In this document: positions 39,378 to 50,844 of the stretch, piece after piece
Numbering within the stretch: position 1 is the stretch's first letter
Layout of the letters: every line of letters begins with the position of its first letter
Assembly (NCBI GenBank): GCA_020171895.1
Contig: JAIVAN010000015.1
Coordinates: 1 to 56,883, forward strand
Direction of reading: 5' to 3'
Source of the DNA: Bacillus timonensis
Lineage (GTDB): Bacteria > Bacillota > Bacilli > Bacillales > Bacillaceae_L
DNA length: 56,883 nt
Made by a program: the position numbers and the translations under genes
The notes under the pieces: generated by a model
What the model saw: the letters and a program-made list of their open reading frames with translations, nothing else
Database searches by the model: none
Told to the model about the DNA's origin: nothing

Positions 39378-39551
39378 CTATTGTTTCATAAGTTGTTGTT
39401 GGGCTAACTCAACTGCTCTTTTCACCATGTTACCTGCATCTTTAGAACGAATAGCACCCCAACCACCTTGCTGAACCTTATGATAAAACCCTAAATCTTT
39501 TGCTAGTTCCTCTTTAAACTGATTAGACATAATGCCACGACGTCTACCCAT
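39378..39551 (-). CDS. sspF: Alpha/beta-type small acid-soluble spore protein SspF
   Basis: A 57-residue spore protein. It has the SASP features [20 protein letters not shown] and [17 protein letters not shown], and starts MGRRRGIMS as B. subtilis SspF does. It probably binds spore DNA. ATG 39551 has AAAGGAG 12 bases upstream, slightly long; a TTG four codons earlier abuts the ribosome site and is unlikely. Confidence 0.95.
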   Translation of the reverse strand: MGRRRGIMSNQFKEELAKDLGFYHKVQQGGWGAIRSKDAGNMVKRAVELAQQQLMKQ

Positions 39552-39591
39552 CTCAGTTAGCAACTCCTTTCAAATAACTACGACTAATACT

Positions 39592-39622
39592 TATTATTTG
39601 AAAAGAGGCTATAGTTTTATCA
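39592..39622 (-). promoter_or_regulatory. Possible sigma-G promoter of sspF
   Basis: Minus strand: TGATAA (39617-39622), an 18-bp spacer, then AATAATA (39592-39598). It resembles TGAATA-N18-CATACTA but with several mismatches. Position and expected forespore expression support it; the match alone is weak. Confidence 0.4.
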
Positions 39623-39772
39623 TAACCTTTTTTATCAATTATAGACAAAATAGGAAAAACAAAACATTCTAAATGACTAGTTTACCAATCATTTTAGGAG
39701 TAGGACTACTTTTAGCTTTTTAAAAATCAAAATATATAATACTTCAATAAAACCAGACAAAATTTAGACAAA

Positions 39773-39802
39773 TAAAAAAGCAGCAAACCAATTGTCTACT
39801 GC
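39773..39802 (-). terminator. Terminator of veg, overlapping its stop codon
   Basis: Minus strand: GCAGTAGAC / GTTTGCTGC, nine pairs including two G-U, loop AATTG, then TTTTTTA. The veg TAG lies inside the left arm. Confidence 0.75.
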
Positions 39803-40065
39803 CCACTTATCGCTAAATTCCCAGTTGCTTCATCAAAGAAAGTAAGTTGAACGGTTTCTGTTAAAATATCGGCATAACTATAAGATACACGTTCAAAAGA
39901 ATTTTCTTCTTGGTCTAACTCAATTACGAAAACAGAAGGATACGTTTCTGCTAGAACACCAGATCGTTCAATTGTCTTTCTGCGACCACCATTTGCTTTT
40001 AAAGTAAGTCGTTTACCTAAGTTACCGTCTAGAGATCTTTTGATATCCGTCAAAGTTTTTGCCAT
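39796..40065 (-). CDS. veg: Veg protein
   Basis: An 89-residue protein that is almost identical to B. subtilis Veg for its first 75 residues ([52 protein letters not shown]). In B. subtilis Veg stimulates biofilm matrix genes by opposing SinR. ATG 40065 has GGTGGAG upstream. Two strong promoters precede it, in line with the known strength of the veg promoter. Confidence 0.95.
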   Translation of the reverse strand: MAKTLTDIKRSLDGNLGKRLTLKANGGRRKTIERSGVLAETYPSVFVIELDQEENSFERVSYSYADILTETVQLTFFDEATGNLAISGQ

Positions 40066-40087
40066 ATCACTCCACCTCACTAAACTT

Positions 40088-40157
40088 AGTATAACACCTT
40101 TAACCAATTAAGTCAAGCAAAACTAAAATTATAACAGTGAAACAAAACTATTGTCAA
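40088..40157 (-). promoter_or_regulatory. Tandem sigma-A promoters of veg
   Basis: Minus strand. Upstream promoter: TTGACA (40152-40157), 18 bp, TATAAT (40128-40133). Downstream promoter: TTGACT (40111-40116), 17 bp, TATACT (40088-40093). The upstream -35 is one arm of TTGTCAAAAATACATTGACAA, an inverted repeat. In the rest of the gap (40160-40350) I see only A/T-rich sequence. Confidence 0.85.
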
Positions 40158-40352
40158 TGTATTTTTGACAACATTTTTTTCAAACATCACCACATATTTT
40201 ACGCATTTTCAAAAAAAATATGTATATAGTGTATATCAACATAAAAAAACTATATTTTGAAAATAAAACGAACTAATTTCCCCTGCTGTATTTAAATGTT
40301 CGTGAATGTTACAAACCTAAGAAGAAAATAAACACACATTAGATTACAAATA

Positions 40353-40396
40353 AAAAGCCACTAATGAATTAGATTCATCAGAAGCTTTTCATCTTC
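40353..40396 (-). terminator. Terminator of yabG
   Basis: Minus strand: a 16-bp arm AAAAGCTTCTGATGAA pairs with TTCATTAGTGGCTTTT, with one mismatch and G-U pairs, loop TCTAA, then a T-run. Confidence 0.85.
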
Positions 40397-40428
40397 TATT
40401 ACATTTTAATTTGTTGATTTTGACGAAT

Positions 40429-41307
40429 TTAGTCTTCATGTCTTCGATAAGGCATACCTGTCCGTAGTACACCCTTTGTTTCTATCCCCCCAAGACCTTT
40501 ATCACCTGTTAACGTATTTCTTAATACATCCCACACATTAATTCGCTCAACAAATGGAGTGAAACTAATTTTAGCTACGATATACACCGGGTCTAACGCA
40601 TGAATATTAACTCTAGAAGGTGAGCTAGCAAAGTTCGCACCTGCTCTTATTAATGATTCAAAATGAGATTGACAAGCTCCAGCAAAAATAACTAGTTGAT
40701 CAAGGTGTGGCACTTTTTTTCTTGCTTGACGGACTGTATTAGCAAAATGCTTAGAATGTCGGTATGCTTTTAACTCTGATTTTTTACCCTTGGTTTTTGA
40801 GTATGCGTCATGGCCCGTTATGACTAAAATATCTGGTCGATACTGATCAATAAGATCACCTACTTTTTCAGCCATTTCCTTTTCATTACAGTGTATACCA
40901 TGTACTGGTATGCCAATTTTCTCATAAAGAGAAAGGCATTTTTTCAGATAGAGAGGATCTCCATCAATATGAAGAACACGCCCTGGTATCTGAAAAAATT
41001 CTTGATTATGGCTGTAACCTCCACTTGCTTGGTATTCATTTTTTTGTCGAATCAAATGATAATCCTGTCTAAAAAGATGCAAAGAATTATTTAGCTTCTC
41101 TAATTCCTGCATTTGTCTTCTTTCTTTCTCTCTAGCATCTATTTTCACTAAGTCTTGAGATGGTGCGTCAGCCACAAGTCTGACATCTTCACCAAATAAA
41201 ACCACTAGCTTCTCACCATTATCCCCATCCTTGAAATCAATGACCCTAAAAAGAAGATCACACTTATAGGACTTACGGGCAACAATATCTCCCACTCTTA
41301 CATCCAT
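40429..41307 (-). CDS. yabG: Sporulation-specific protease YabG
   Basis: Late mother-cell protease that processes spore-coat proteins such as SpoIVA and YeeK. The 292-residue protein has an N-terminal KOW-like start (MDVRVGDIVARKSY). Conserved blocks are IPVHGIHCNEKEM, ITGHDAYSK, IFAGACQSHFESL and GANFASSPSRVNIHALDP, quoted in short parts; the cysteine and histidine residues in them are candidates for the active site. ATG 41307 gives GGAG nine bases upstream; ATG 41313 is too close to it. A sigma-K-type promoter lies upstream. Confidence 0.93.
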   Translation of the reverse strand: MDVRVGDIVARKSYKCDLLFRVIDFKDGDNGEKLVVLFGEDVRLVADAPSQDLVKIDAREKERRQMQELEKLNNSLHLFRQDYHLIRQKNEYQASGGYSHNQEFFQIPGRVLHIDGDPLYLKKCLSLYEKIGIPVHGIHCNEKEMAEKVGDLIDQYRPDILVITGHDAYSKTKGKKSELKAYRHSKHFANTVRQARKKVPHLDQLVIFAGACQSHFESLIRAGANFASSPSRVNIHALDPVYIVAKISFTPFVERINVWDVLRNTLTGDKGLGGIETKGVLRTGMPYRRHED

Positions 41308-41376
41308 ACTCATTCACTCCATATTTAGAGTTAACTTTTTCACTACACAAAGCCCACTCATACCATTTTCTTCTCA

Positions 41377-41405
41377 TAGACTATGCATACACTGGGCAAA
41401 AGGTG
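41377..41405 (-). promoter_or_regulatory. Sigma-K promoter of yabG
   Basis: Minus strand: CACC (41402-41405), a 16-bp spacer, then CATAGTCTA (41377-41385). It fits the sigma-K pattern mACm-N16-CATAnnnTA. B. subtilis yabG is a sigma-K gene. Confidence 0.75.
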
Positions 41406-41435
41406 AAAAGCAATATGAACACCAAGAGAAAAGAG

Positions 41436-41751
41436 AGAGTCCTGCAACGCAGATTAACACCCCATGTGGAGGGTAAAGAATTGTATTTTTAGGGTAGACT
41501 TCCATGCAATTTGTGAATTGCACCATGAAGAAAGAAAATGCGAACTTAATTTTTGTGCTTATTGAATGTTGGCTTTTAAGTAATGTACGGTGTTAATCGG
41601 AGTGGAAGGAACCGAGACTCCTGCGGGAGATGCGCTGGACTGGAGACCCCACAGGCGCAGTCGAGGAGGCTCCAGGAGCGCCCCGCGGAAAGCGAGGTTC
41701 CTGCAACGGAGGTTAACACCCCATATACAGTGTCGTATTTTCAGGGTAGCC
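41436..41751 (+). repeat. Tandem intergenic repeat, locus E (about 1.2 units)
   Basis: It starts at the end of a core (GAGTCCTGCAACG) and continues through a complete unit. CCTGCAACG recurs at 41441 and 41700, a period of 259 bp. The complete core runs 41590-41719 between GTGTTAATC and GGTTAACAC, with the hairpin at 41632-41681. It ends at TTTTCAGGGTAGCC immediately before the rsmA terminator. It reads along the plus strand. It fills the yabG-rsmA gap beyond the yabG promoter. Confidence 0.92.
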
Positions 41752-41754
41752 AAA

Positions 41755-43216
<1,462 letters not shown>

Positions 43217-43297
43217 TTTTTCCTCCAGCTTTATGAAACTTTTAAGAACGATAATCGTCTAATTAATTAAGTACAAAAGATTCCTTTATTATAGCGT

Positions 43298-43331
43298 AAA
43301 AAAGCAGAGGATTGAAAACCCTCTGCCACAA
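43298..43331 (-). terminator. Terminator of yabE
   Basis: Minus strand: GCAGAGG / CCTCTGC with a loop of nine, then TTTTTTACG. Confidence 0.92.
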
Positions 43332-43332
43332 G

Positions 43333-44529
43333 TTAGTCTAAAATTTGTATTTTAACTTTTCTGTTTCCCCATCGATATGCATCCGATTTTTCAGGGAAAA
43401 ACACATCAATTTTGAAACCTTTAATTGCAGAACCTGTATCTCCAGCAATTGCATAGCCATAACCTTCTACATAGACCCTAGTTCCTAATGGAATTACACT
43501 TGGATCAACTGCAATAACTTTTAAATGAGGATTAGCGCGTAAGTTAATTCCTGTACTAGTTGTTCCAGAACATCCTGTACAGTAAGCAGTATAAGCAGTA
43601 GCTGTTACATAAAATTCTTTTACAACTTTATCATTACCACGAGATACAGTTTGCTTTATCTGCTTTGTTCCAACTGCAACAACACGGTCTACACTCTCTT
43701 TAATGGTTTCTGTTTTTATTAATTCTTTTGAAACTTCTTTTCCATTTTCGAGGATTACTTCATAATGCTTGGCAACTCGACCTTCTGATCCAGCATTAAT
43801 AATTTTCTGCTTGCCTTTATCAATTGTATTATCCTTTTTTGTTACAACTGCATAAGCAACTGGTTCTTCCACTACATCGGTGACTTTTTCTACACGTATC
43901 ACTTTTACCACGCTATTGATTAGAATCTCTTCATCCAACCCTGGCTCGACTCGATCTAATTCATTTAGTGTAATTCCTTTTTCCTTTAAAAAGTCAGCGA
44001 CAGTAATCGAAGTTGACCAAACCTGCTGCTCTTCACCGCCAACATTCAATGTAAGTTGAAATGCCTTTTCAATCTTAATCTTCATATTCTGCTTTAGCTG
44101 TGCATCTAGATCAGGTTCTACTTTGTCATGCTCTTGAAAATCTATTTTTTGTGATTGTAAAAACTCTTTGACTGTTTTCTCTGTCGTCCAAACAGTTGAT
44201 TCCTGGTCTCCTACAACAATTGTTACTGGCTTTGAAGCTTCCCAAACAACCTTCATATTATCCGTAACTTTTGTTTCTAAGCTTGGAGAAACAATATCCT
44301 CTGTTCGAACACTAATTTCATAGTCTGATAGAATATCAGCAACAGTGTTTGCGTGCGTCCTTATTACCTGTTCTTTACCATTTAGAGTAAGTGTAACAGT
44401 CTCTTTGGTAACCTCATAAGCGCCATACGCAGTACCCGCTACCAATAAACATAGAAGACTACTAACTAAAATGACGATTCTTCTTTTGTTCATTGACTCG
44501 AAAAACAGCTTTTTCATGTTTTGTAACAC
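43333..44529 (-). CDS. yabE: Secreted cell-wall protein with DUF348 repeats, G5 and 3D domains (YabE)
   Basis: A 398-residue exported protein related to resuscitation-promoting factors; a peptidoglycan-lytic role is inferred from the family. A signal or anchor helix (about 18-36) is followed by three DUF348 repeats, each with a TVADxL or TVKEFL core. A G5-like segment comes next, then a C-terminal 3D domain with TAYCTGCSGTTSTG and VIPLGTRVYVEGYG. The start is GTG 44529 with GGAGG 11 bases upstream. The promoter is a perfect sigma-A consensus. Confidence 0.93.
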   Translation of the reverse strand: MLQNMKKLFFESMNKRRIVILVSSLLCLLVAGTAYGAYEVTKETVTLTLNGKEQVIRTHANTVADILSDYEISVRTEDIVSPSLETKVTDNMKVVWEASKPVTIVVGDQESTVWTTEKTVKEFLQSQKIDFQEHDKVEPDLDAQLKQNMKIKIEKAFQLTLNVGGEEQQVWSTSITVADFLKEKGITLNELDRVEPGLDEEILINSVVKVIRVEKVTDVVEEPVAYAVVTKKDNTIDKGKQKIINAGSEGRVAKHYEVILENGKEVSKELIKTETIKESVDRVVAVGTKQIKQTVSRGNDKVVKEFYVTATAYTAYCTGCSGTTSTGINLRANPHLKVIAVDPSVIPLGTRVYVEGYGYAIAGDTGSAIKGFKIDVFFPEKSDAYRWGNRKVKIQILD

Positions 44530-44558
44530 GATGAAAAACGCCTCCTTCTCTCGGAGAG

Positions 44559-44587
44559 ATTATATAGACTATCTTGCATACTGTCAA
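44559..44587 (-). promoter_or_regulatory. Consensus sigma-A promoter of yabE
   Basis: Minus strand: TTGACA (44582-44587), 17 bp, TATAAT (44559-44564). Both hexamers and the spacer are ideal. It ends about 30 bp before the yabE start, leaving a very short leader. Confidence 0.92.
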
Positions 44588-44755
44588 CCCCACCCTTTTT
44601 TTGTTCACTATATTTTACCATTATGATGAAAAGTGGACGAAAAGGGAAGGAATACTTGTCGACAAAGATATATATGAAAAAAAAGAGACATGTAGAACTT
44701 TTTATTCTCACTATCAATGTGGACAAGGTACCCCAAAAATTGACAACTCCTTATA

Positions 44756-45523
44756 TCACTTTATGTCGAATAATCTCTTTGCGTTGTCGGACGTTTTTTG
44801 GCAAATCTCTTCATATGAGATACCCTTCAATTCAGCAATTTGCTCAGCAATAAACTTTACATAGCTTGGCTCATTTCTTTTTCCTCTATAGGGATGAGGG
44901 GTAAGGTAAGGGCAATCTGTTTCAATTAGAAGCTTATCGAGTGGAATCTCTTTTGCTACTTCTTTTGGTTTTTTAGCATTCTTAAATGTGACAGGACCAC
45001 CAAAAGAAATATAAAAGTTCATATCCATACATTGCTCTGCTACTTCAAGGCTTCCTGTAAAGCAATGCATGATTCCACCTACCTCACTTGCTTGTTCTTC
45101 TCTCAATATTTCTATAATATCATTTGTTGCTTCTCGATTATGAATAACGATTGGTAACTTCACTTTTTTGGCAAGTGCAATCTGCTTTCTAAATACTTCC
45201 TTTTGGATTTCTTTTGGAGATTTATCCCAATAATAATCCAGACCCATTTCACCAAGAGCTACAACCTTTGGATGTGAACATAGTTCTTCAATCCAGCTTA
45301 AGTCTTCATCCGTCATGTCAATTGCGTCTACTGGATGCCAGCCAACTGTTGCATAAATAAAATCATAAGTTTCTGCTAGCTCAATTGCACGAATAATGGT
45401 TTGTCTGTCAAATCCGACAACAACAATATGAGATACACCCTCGTCTTTTGCACGAGTAATGACCTCTATTAAGTCCTCATCATATTGAATAGCATTTAAA
45501 TGCGCATGTGTATCAATAAGCAT
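44756..45523 (-). CDS. tatD: TatD-family metal-dependent DNase
   Basis: A 255-residue amidohydrolase-fold nuclease, called yabD in B. subtilis. Metal ligands lie in DTHAHLN at the N-terminus, ALGEMGLDYYW (about 88-98), IVIHNREA, MHCFTG and LIETDCPYLTP. It probably acts as a 3'-5' DNA exonuclease. ATG 45523 has AAAGGAG seven bases upstream. It follows metG by 76 bp. Confidence 0.94.
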   Translation of the reverse strand: MLIDTHAHLNAIQYDEDLIEVITRAKDEGVSHIVVVGFDRQTIIRAIELAETYDFIYATVGWHPVDAIDMTDEDLSWIEELCSHPKVVALGEMGLDYYWDKSPKEIQKEVFRKQIALAKKVKLPIVIHNREATNDIIEILREEQASEVGGIMHCFTGSLEVAEQCMDMNFYISFGGPVTFKNAKKPKEVAKEIPLDKLLIETDCPYLTPHPYRGKRNEPSYVKFIAEQIAELKGISYEEICQKTSDNAKRLFDIK

Positions 45524-45559
45524 AAACAAACTCCTTTGTATCCTAGATATCAACATATA

Positions 45560-45583
45560 GGGGCAGATTTATTTCTCTGCCCC
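45560..45583 (-). other. Perfect hairpin without T-run between metG and tatD
   Basis: GGGGCAGA / TCTGCCCC, 8 bp with an 8-nt loop. The bases that follow on the minus strand are TATATGTTG, so it does not look like an intrinsic terminator. It could stabilise the metG transcript or be a processing site. Confidence 0.6.
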
Positions 45584-45599
45584 TTGTTATCTTTTATGA

Positions 45600-47618
<2,019 letters not shown>

Positions 47619-47643
47619 TTATTTTTTCACATTTGTTACCATT

Positions 47644-47672
47644 AGTATACTACTATTTTTGCACTTTTTTAA
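47644..47672 (-). promoter_or_regulatory. Probable metG promoter
   Basis: Minus strand: TTAAAA (47667-47672), 17 bp, TATACT (47644-47649). The -10 is good and the -35 poor. It lies about 50 bp before the metG start. I see no T-box or other riboswitch in the leader. Confidence 0.5.
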
Positions 47673-47864
47673 GCCTGCTAATTGTTTATACTATAAAACA
47701 CTCTTTTATGTATTGGTTTTTCCTCATGAGTCCATCTTTTCCTCTACAAAGGACAAAATATACATAAAAAAACTACAGAATTAATAAATTTAACAATATC
47801 TTTTAAGGATATGTTTCAAAATAAAGAGAAGGGTTATATATACAATAAGGTAAATATAACCATT

Positions 47865-47892
47865 TGTCGAATTCAGATTGAATTTTGTCGAA
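47865..47892 (+). promoter_or_regulatory. Upstream pair of Spo0A boxes near abrB
   Basis: Two perfect TGTCGAA heptamers at 47865-47871 and 47886-47892, 21 bp apart. The second lies inside a possible weak promoter, TTGAAT-N16-TATAAT. They lie about 260-290 bp upstream of the abrB start. From 47673 to 47860 I see only A/T-rich sequence. Confidence 0.65.
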
Positions 47893-48048
47893 AAAATTTT
47901 ATAATATACCTTGTATAGTTTTGAAAAAAAGACAAATTATGTATGTTACTTTTATAAGTATTTGTATGGTAGAAACCTTGCTATTCTTGATACTTTGATA
48001 AATTTGTGACAATTTCTTTCAATTATTTCAAAGTTTTGTATGTATATA

Positions 48049-48077
48049 TTGACGTTTATTGGAAATGTTGATATGAT
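48049..48077 (+). promoter_or_regulatory. abrB promoter (sigma-A)
   Basis: TTGACG (48049-48054), 17 bp, TATGAT (48072-48077), about 75 bp before the abrB start. Confidence 0.82.
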
Positions 48078-48094
48078 AAAAACGTAGCAATTTT

Positions 48095-48111
48095 TGTCGA
48101 ATAATGACGAA
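48095..48111 (+). promoter_or_regulatory. Downstream Spo0A-box pair, repressor site of abrB
   Basis: TGTCGAA (48095-48101) and TGACGAA (48105-48111), 10 bp apart, one helical turn, placed about 10-25 bp after the expected transcription start. B. subtilis abrB is repressed by Spo0A-P at two boxes downstream of its promoter in the same way. Confidence 0.85.
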
Positions 48112-48152
48112 TAAATAGATAGATAACTTTATTTTTGAGAGGAGAAATTATT

Positions 48153-48437
48153 ATGAAATCTACAGGTATTGTACGTAAAGTTGACGAATTAGGTCGTGTG
48201 GTAATTCCTATCGAATTACGCCGTACTCTTGGTATTGCAGAAAAGGATGCATTAGAAATCTATGTTGATGACGAGCGCATTATCTTAAAAAAATATAAAC
48301 CTAATATGACTTGTCATGTGACTGGTGAAGTATCTGATTCAAATATCACACTTGCTGGCGGTAAAATTATTTTAAGCCGTGAAGGTGCTGAGCAAGTATT
48401 ACAAGAAATTCAAAATAACCTACAAACAGCAAAATAA
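48153..48437 (+). CDS. abrB: Transition-state regulator AbrB
   Basis: Represses post-exponential genes during growth. The 94-residue protein has the AbrB swapped-hairpin DNA-binding domain (GIVRKVDELGRVVIPIELRR, with the key RR pair) and a C-terminal oligomerisation part (about 54-94). It is the only plus-strand gene in the window. ATG 48153 has GGAG eight bases upstream; an in-frame ATG at 48135 lacks such a site. It probably also represses spoVG, which has an A/T-rich block upstream. Confidence 0.98.
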   Translation: MKSTGIVRKVDELGRVVIPIELRRTLGIAEKDALEIYVDDERIILKKYKPNMTCHVTGEVSDSNITLAGGKIILSREGAEQVLQEIQNNLQTAK

Positions 48438-48440
48438 TAA

Positions 48441-48469
48441 AAGGCTTCTAAATGAAGCCTTTTTTTTAT
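48441..48469. terminator. Bidirectional terminator of abrB and rsmI
   Basis: AAAGGCTTC / GAAGCCTTT with the loop TAAAT. On the plus strand it is followed by TTTTT; on the minus strand by TTTTATTATTT. The two genes converge on it. Confidence 0.92.
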
Positions 48470-49347
48470 GATTCGATATGATACTGTTGATATACATCTC
48501 GTTTTGGAATACCTCGATCGAGCGAAACTTGCTTTATTGAATCTTTAGACGAAATCTCTTTTTCCGTTATGTAATAATTCACATGTTCAATGATGGTTAG
48601 ATCTTCCCACCAATTTTTTTCATCCTCAGATATGTCCTCAGCACTTCCTTCAATAACTAAACAAAACTCGCCTCTTATTTCATCTTCATCTGCCCATTTT
48701 CGTACGCTACTTATATCTCCACGTATAAATTCTTCGAACTTTTTCGTCAGTTCCCGTGAAACTGAAATTTTTCTATTTCCGAATATTTCCTCTAACTCAC
48801 GTAACGTTTCCTTTAGACGGTGTGGCGCTTCATAAAAGATAATGGATTCTTTTCTATGTTTCAATGCCTCAAGCTGTTTTCGCTTTTCTTTTTTATGACG
48901 ATCTAAAAATCCGAAAAAGTAAAAATCGTCTGTTGGTAAGCCTGATGCTGTTAGTGCTGTTAAAGCTGCATTCGCTCCAGGTAGAGGTACGACGTATAAA
49001 TTTCTCTCTAATGCTTGTACAACTAATTCATACCCTGGATCAGATATGGTAGGCATACCAGCATCGCTTACTATAGCAATATTTTTTCCCTCTTCTAAAT
49101 CCAAAATTATTCTTGAACCACTTACTTCTTTATTATGATCATGATAACTCACGACATGTGTATGTATGTCAAAATAATTACAAAGTTTCTTCGTTTGACG
49201 TGTATCTTCTGCCGCTATTAAATCAACTTCCTTTAGCATACGCACTGCACGGAACGTCATATCTTCTAAATTTCCTATTGGGGTAGGAACTAAATATAAA
49301 GTTCCTTTACCTGGGCTATTATTTTGGTAGCTTTTCTGTTGCCACAT
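48466..49347 (-). CDS. rsmI: 16S rRNA C1402 2'-O-methyltransferase RsmI
   Basis: Methylates C1402 of 16S rRNA. The 293-residue tetrapyrrole-methylase-fold protein has LVPTPIGNLEDMTFRA, AAEDTRQTKKL, VSDAGMPTISDPG and PLPGANAALTALTASG. ATG 49347 has GGGAGA upstream; the frame extends eight more codons. It overlaps yazA by 29 bp. Last gene of trmN6-yazA-rsmI. Confidence 0.96.
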   Translation of the reverse strand: MWQQKSYQNNSPGKGTLYLVPTPIGNLEDMTFRAVRMLKEVDLIAAEDTRQTKKLCNYFDIHTHVVSYHDHNKEVSGSRIILDLEEGKNIAIVSDAGMPTISDPGYELVVQALERNLYVVPLPGANAALTALTASGLPTDDFYFFGFLDRHKKEKRKQLEALKHRKESIIFYEAPHRLKETLRELEEIFGNRKISVSRELTKKFEEFIRGDISSVRKWADEDEIRGEFCLVIEGSAEDISEDEKNWWEDLTIIEHVNYYITEKEISSKDSIKQVSLDRGIPKRDVYQQYHIES

Positions 49348-49615
49348 TTTTCTCTCCCAGCTCCTTTGCAATTATGGCTTCTTTTCTCTTTCTAGATAAT
49401 CGTTTAAAGTTTATTTCTGCCTTTAAGGCTTCACTTTTTGAATCATATACCTTATAAAATAATAACGAAATAGGAGTTCTTCCTCGTGTATATTTAGCAC
49501 CTTTTCCATCATTGTGTGTTTTTATTCGGTTTTCAACATTCGTTGTATAACCTGCATAATAGCTGCCATCAACACATTCAACAACATAAAAGTAGTATTT
49601 CTTACTGCTCTCCAT
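49319..49615 (-). CDS. yazA: GIY-YIG nuclease-domain protein (YazA/UPF0213)
   Basis: A 98-residue protein with one GIY-YIG fold: [18 protein letters not shown] at residues 7-24, then [13 protein letters not shown] with the catalytic arginine and [12 protein letters not shown] with the metal-binding glutamate. The substrate is unknown; family members may act on structured DNA. ATG 49615 lies inside the end of trmN6 (14-bp overlap) and has no ribosome site of its own, so it probably depends on termination-reinitiation. Confidence 0.9.
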   Translation of the reverse strand: MESSKKYYFYVVECVDGSYYAGYTTNVENRIKTHNDGKGAKYTRGRTPISLLFYKVYDSKSEALKAEINFKRLSRKRKEAIIAKELGEKNVATEKLPK

Positions 49616-50345
49616 ATAGAATTGTTTGCAACTCCTTTGTATACTCATTTGCTTCATTATAGACAATGAGTGGAGGTAATATCTTTAAGTCTGGATTGCC
49701 ATCCTTAATTCCTTCTATTAAAAGAGTATTTGCCTCATTCCCAACTTTCGGATAGACAAGCTGAAGACGTTTCGGTTCAATCCGATATTTACGCATTAAT
49801 GTAAGAATATCAAGCATCCTACCTGGGCGATGAACAAACGCAACTTTTCCACCTTGTTTTACAAGTTGACTACTTACCCTTATAACATCTTCTAACGTAC
49901 AGAATATTTCATGTCTTGCAATAGCTAGATGTTCATTTTCATTGATTTCATCCCGATTCGGTGTCGGAAAGTATGGAGGATTACACGTAACCACATCAAA
50001 TTTTCCAAAACCGAGTTGTTTTGGCATATCCTTAATGTCACCTTGAATAATCTTTATTCGGTCTTCCAACCCATTGTACTGTATGCTTCTTTCGGCCATA
50101 CTGTGGATTCTTTCTTGAATTTCAACACCGGTAATTGTTCCCTTTGTTCTTTTACTTAACAATAATGGAATTACTCCATTTCCAGTACATAAATCAAGGA
50201 GATTCCCTTTCTGAATTGGCACATAAACAAATTTCGCTAGTAAAACCGTATCTAACGAAAATGCAAATACAGACGGACTTTGAATAATTCTTAAATCCTC
50301 TGCTAATAAATGGTCCAAACGCTCATCTTTCAATAACTGCTCCAT
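49602..50345 (-). CDS. trmN6: tRNA1(Val) (adenine-37 N6)-methyltransferase family protein
   Basis: A 247-residue SAM methyltransferase, named yabB in B. subtilis. It has [16 protein letters not shown] (SAM loop, about 47-62) and the amino-methylase motif VTCNPPYF. B. subtilis YabB has been linked to m6A37 in tRNA-Val; the assignment rests on homology. ATG 50345 has AAAGGG seven bases upstream. First gene of a three-gene overlapping operon. Confidence 0.88.
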   Translation of the reverse strand: MEQLLKDERLDHLLAEDLRIIQSPSVFAFSLDTVLLAKFVYVPIQKGNLLDLCTGNGVIPLLLSKRTKGTITGVEIQERIHSMAERSIQYNGLEDRIKIIQGDIKDMPKQLGFGKFDVVTCNPPYFPTPNRDEINENEHLAIARHEIFCTLEDVIRVSSQLVKQGGKVAFVHRPGRMLDILTLMRKYRIEPKRLQLVYPKVGNEANTLLIEGIKDGNPDLKILPPLIVYNEANEYTKELQTILYGEQ

Positions 50346-50446
50346 TAGTAGTCCCTTTCTTAAATCCAATTCATTTGTAGTTTATCTTATTATAATCGTT
50401 ACATGGATATAAATGTATCCAACACATGACTTTATTTACATGTTAA

Positions 50447-50478
50447 AAAGCCTTCCGATTAATCGGAAGACTTTTTAT
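50447..50478 (-). terminator. Terminator of the darA-yabA operon
   Basis: Minus strand: AAAAGTCTTCCGAT / ATCGGAAGGCTTTTT, a stem with one G-U pair and the apex TA, then a T-run. Confidence 0.9.
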
Positions 50479-50831
50479 TTCTTATTTAGAAAAGATAGAC
50501 AAAATAAGCAATCTCCCTCAGTACGAACACTTCCATAGTGTACATTACAAATATGAAAGCCTTCTTGATAGAGTCGCGCTAAATTATCGTAGCCTTCTCC
50601 AATATCCATTTGCTGTTTTTGATCATTCGATTGTTTAGGTTCTTTTGCTTTTTTCTTCTCTTGAGCAGTATGGTCAAGGCGTCGACGTAAATGGTCATTC
50701 TCAACTTTTAGATGATGATTTTCTTCAAGTAGCTCAGCTAAGTGATGCTTCACATCCCCTAATTGCCTATATAAATGTCCAATTTGCTCTTCTAGGCTAC
50801 TAACCGACTCAAAAATTTCTTTTTTATCCAC
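50475..50831 (-). CDS. yabA: Replication initiation control protein YabA
   Basis: Binds DnaA and DnaN and limits re-initiation at oriC. The 118-residue protein has an N-terminal leucine-zipper coiled coil (about 5-60), a charged linker, and a C-terminal zinc domain with [11 protein letters not shown] and [13 protein letters not shown] 50831 gives GAGGTGG five bases upstream and the B. subtilis N-terminus; GTG 50840 is the alternative. It lies with the clamp-loader gene holB in one operon. Confidence 0.96.
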   Translation of the reverse strand: MDKKEIFESVSSLEEQIGHLYRQLGDVKHHLAELLEENHHLKVENDHLRRRLDHTAQEKKKAKEPKQSNDQKQQMDIGEGYDNLARLYQEGFHICNVHYGSVRTEGDCLFCLSFLNKK

Positions 50832-50844
50832 GTTATCCACCTCG

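Noticed and set aside
44514-44726. Minus-strand open frame of 70 codons upstream of yabE
   Set aside because: It runs through the yabE promoter and ribosome site and has no recognisable features.
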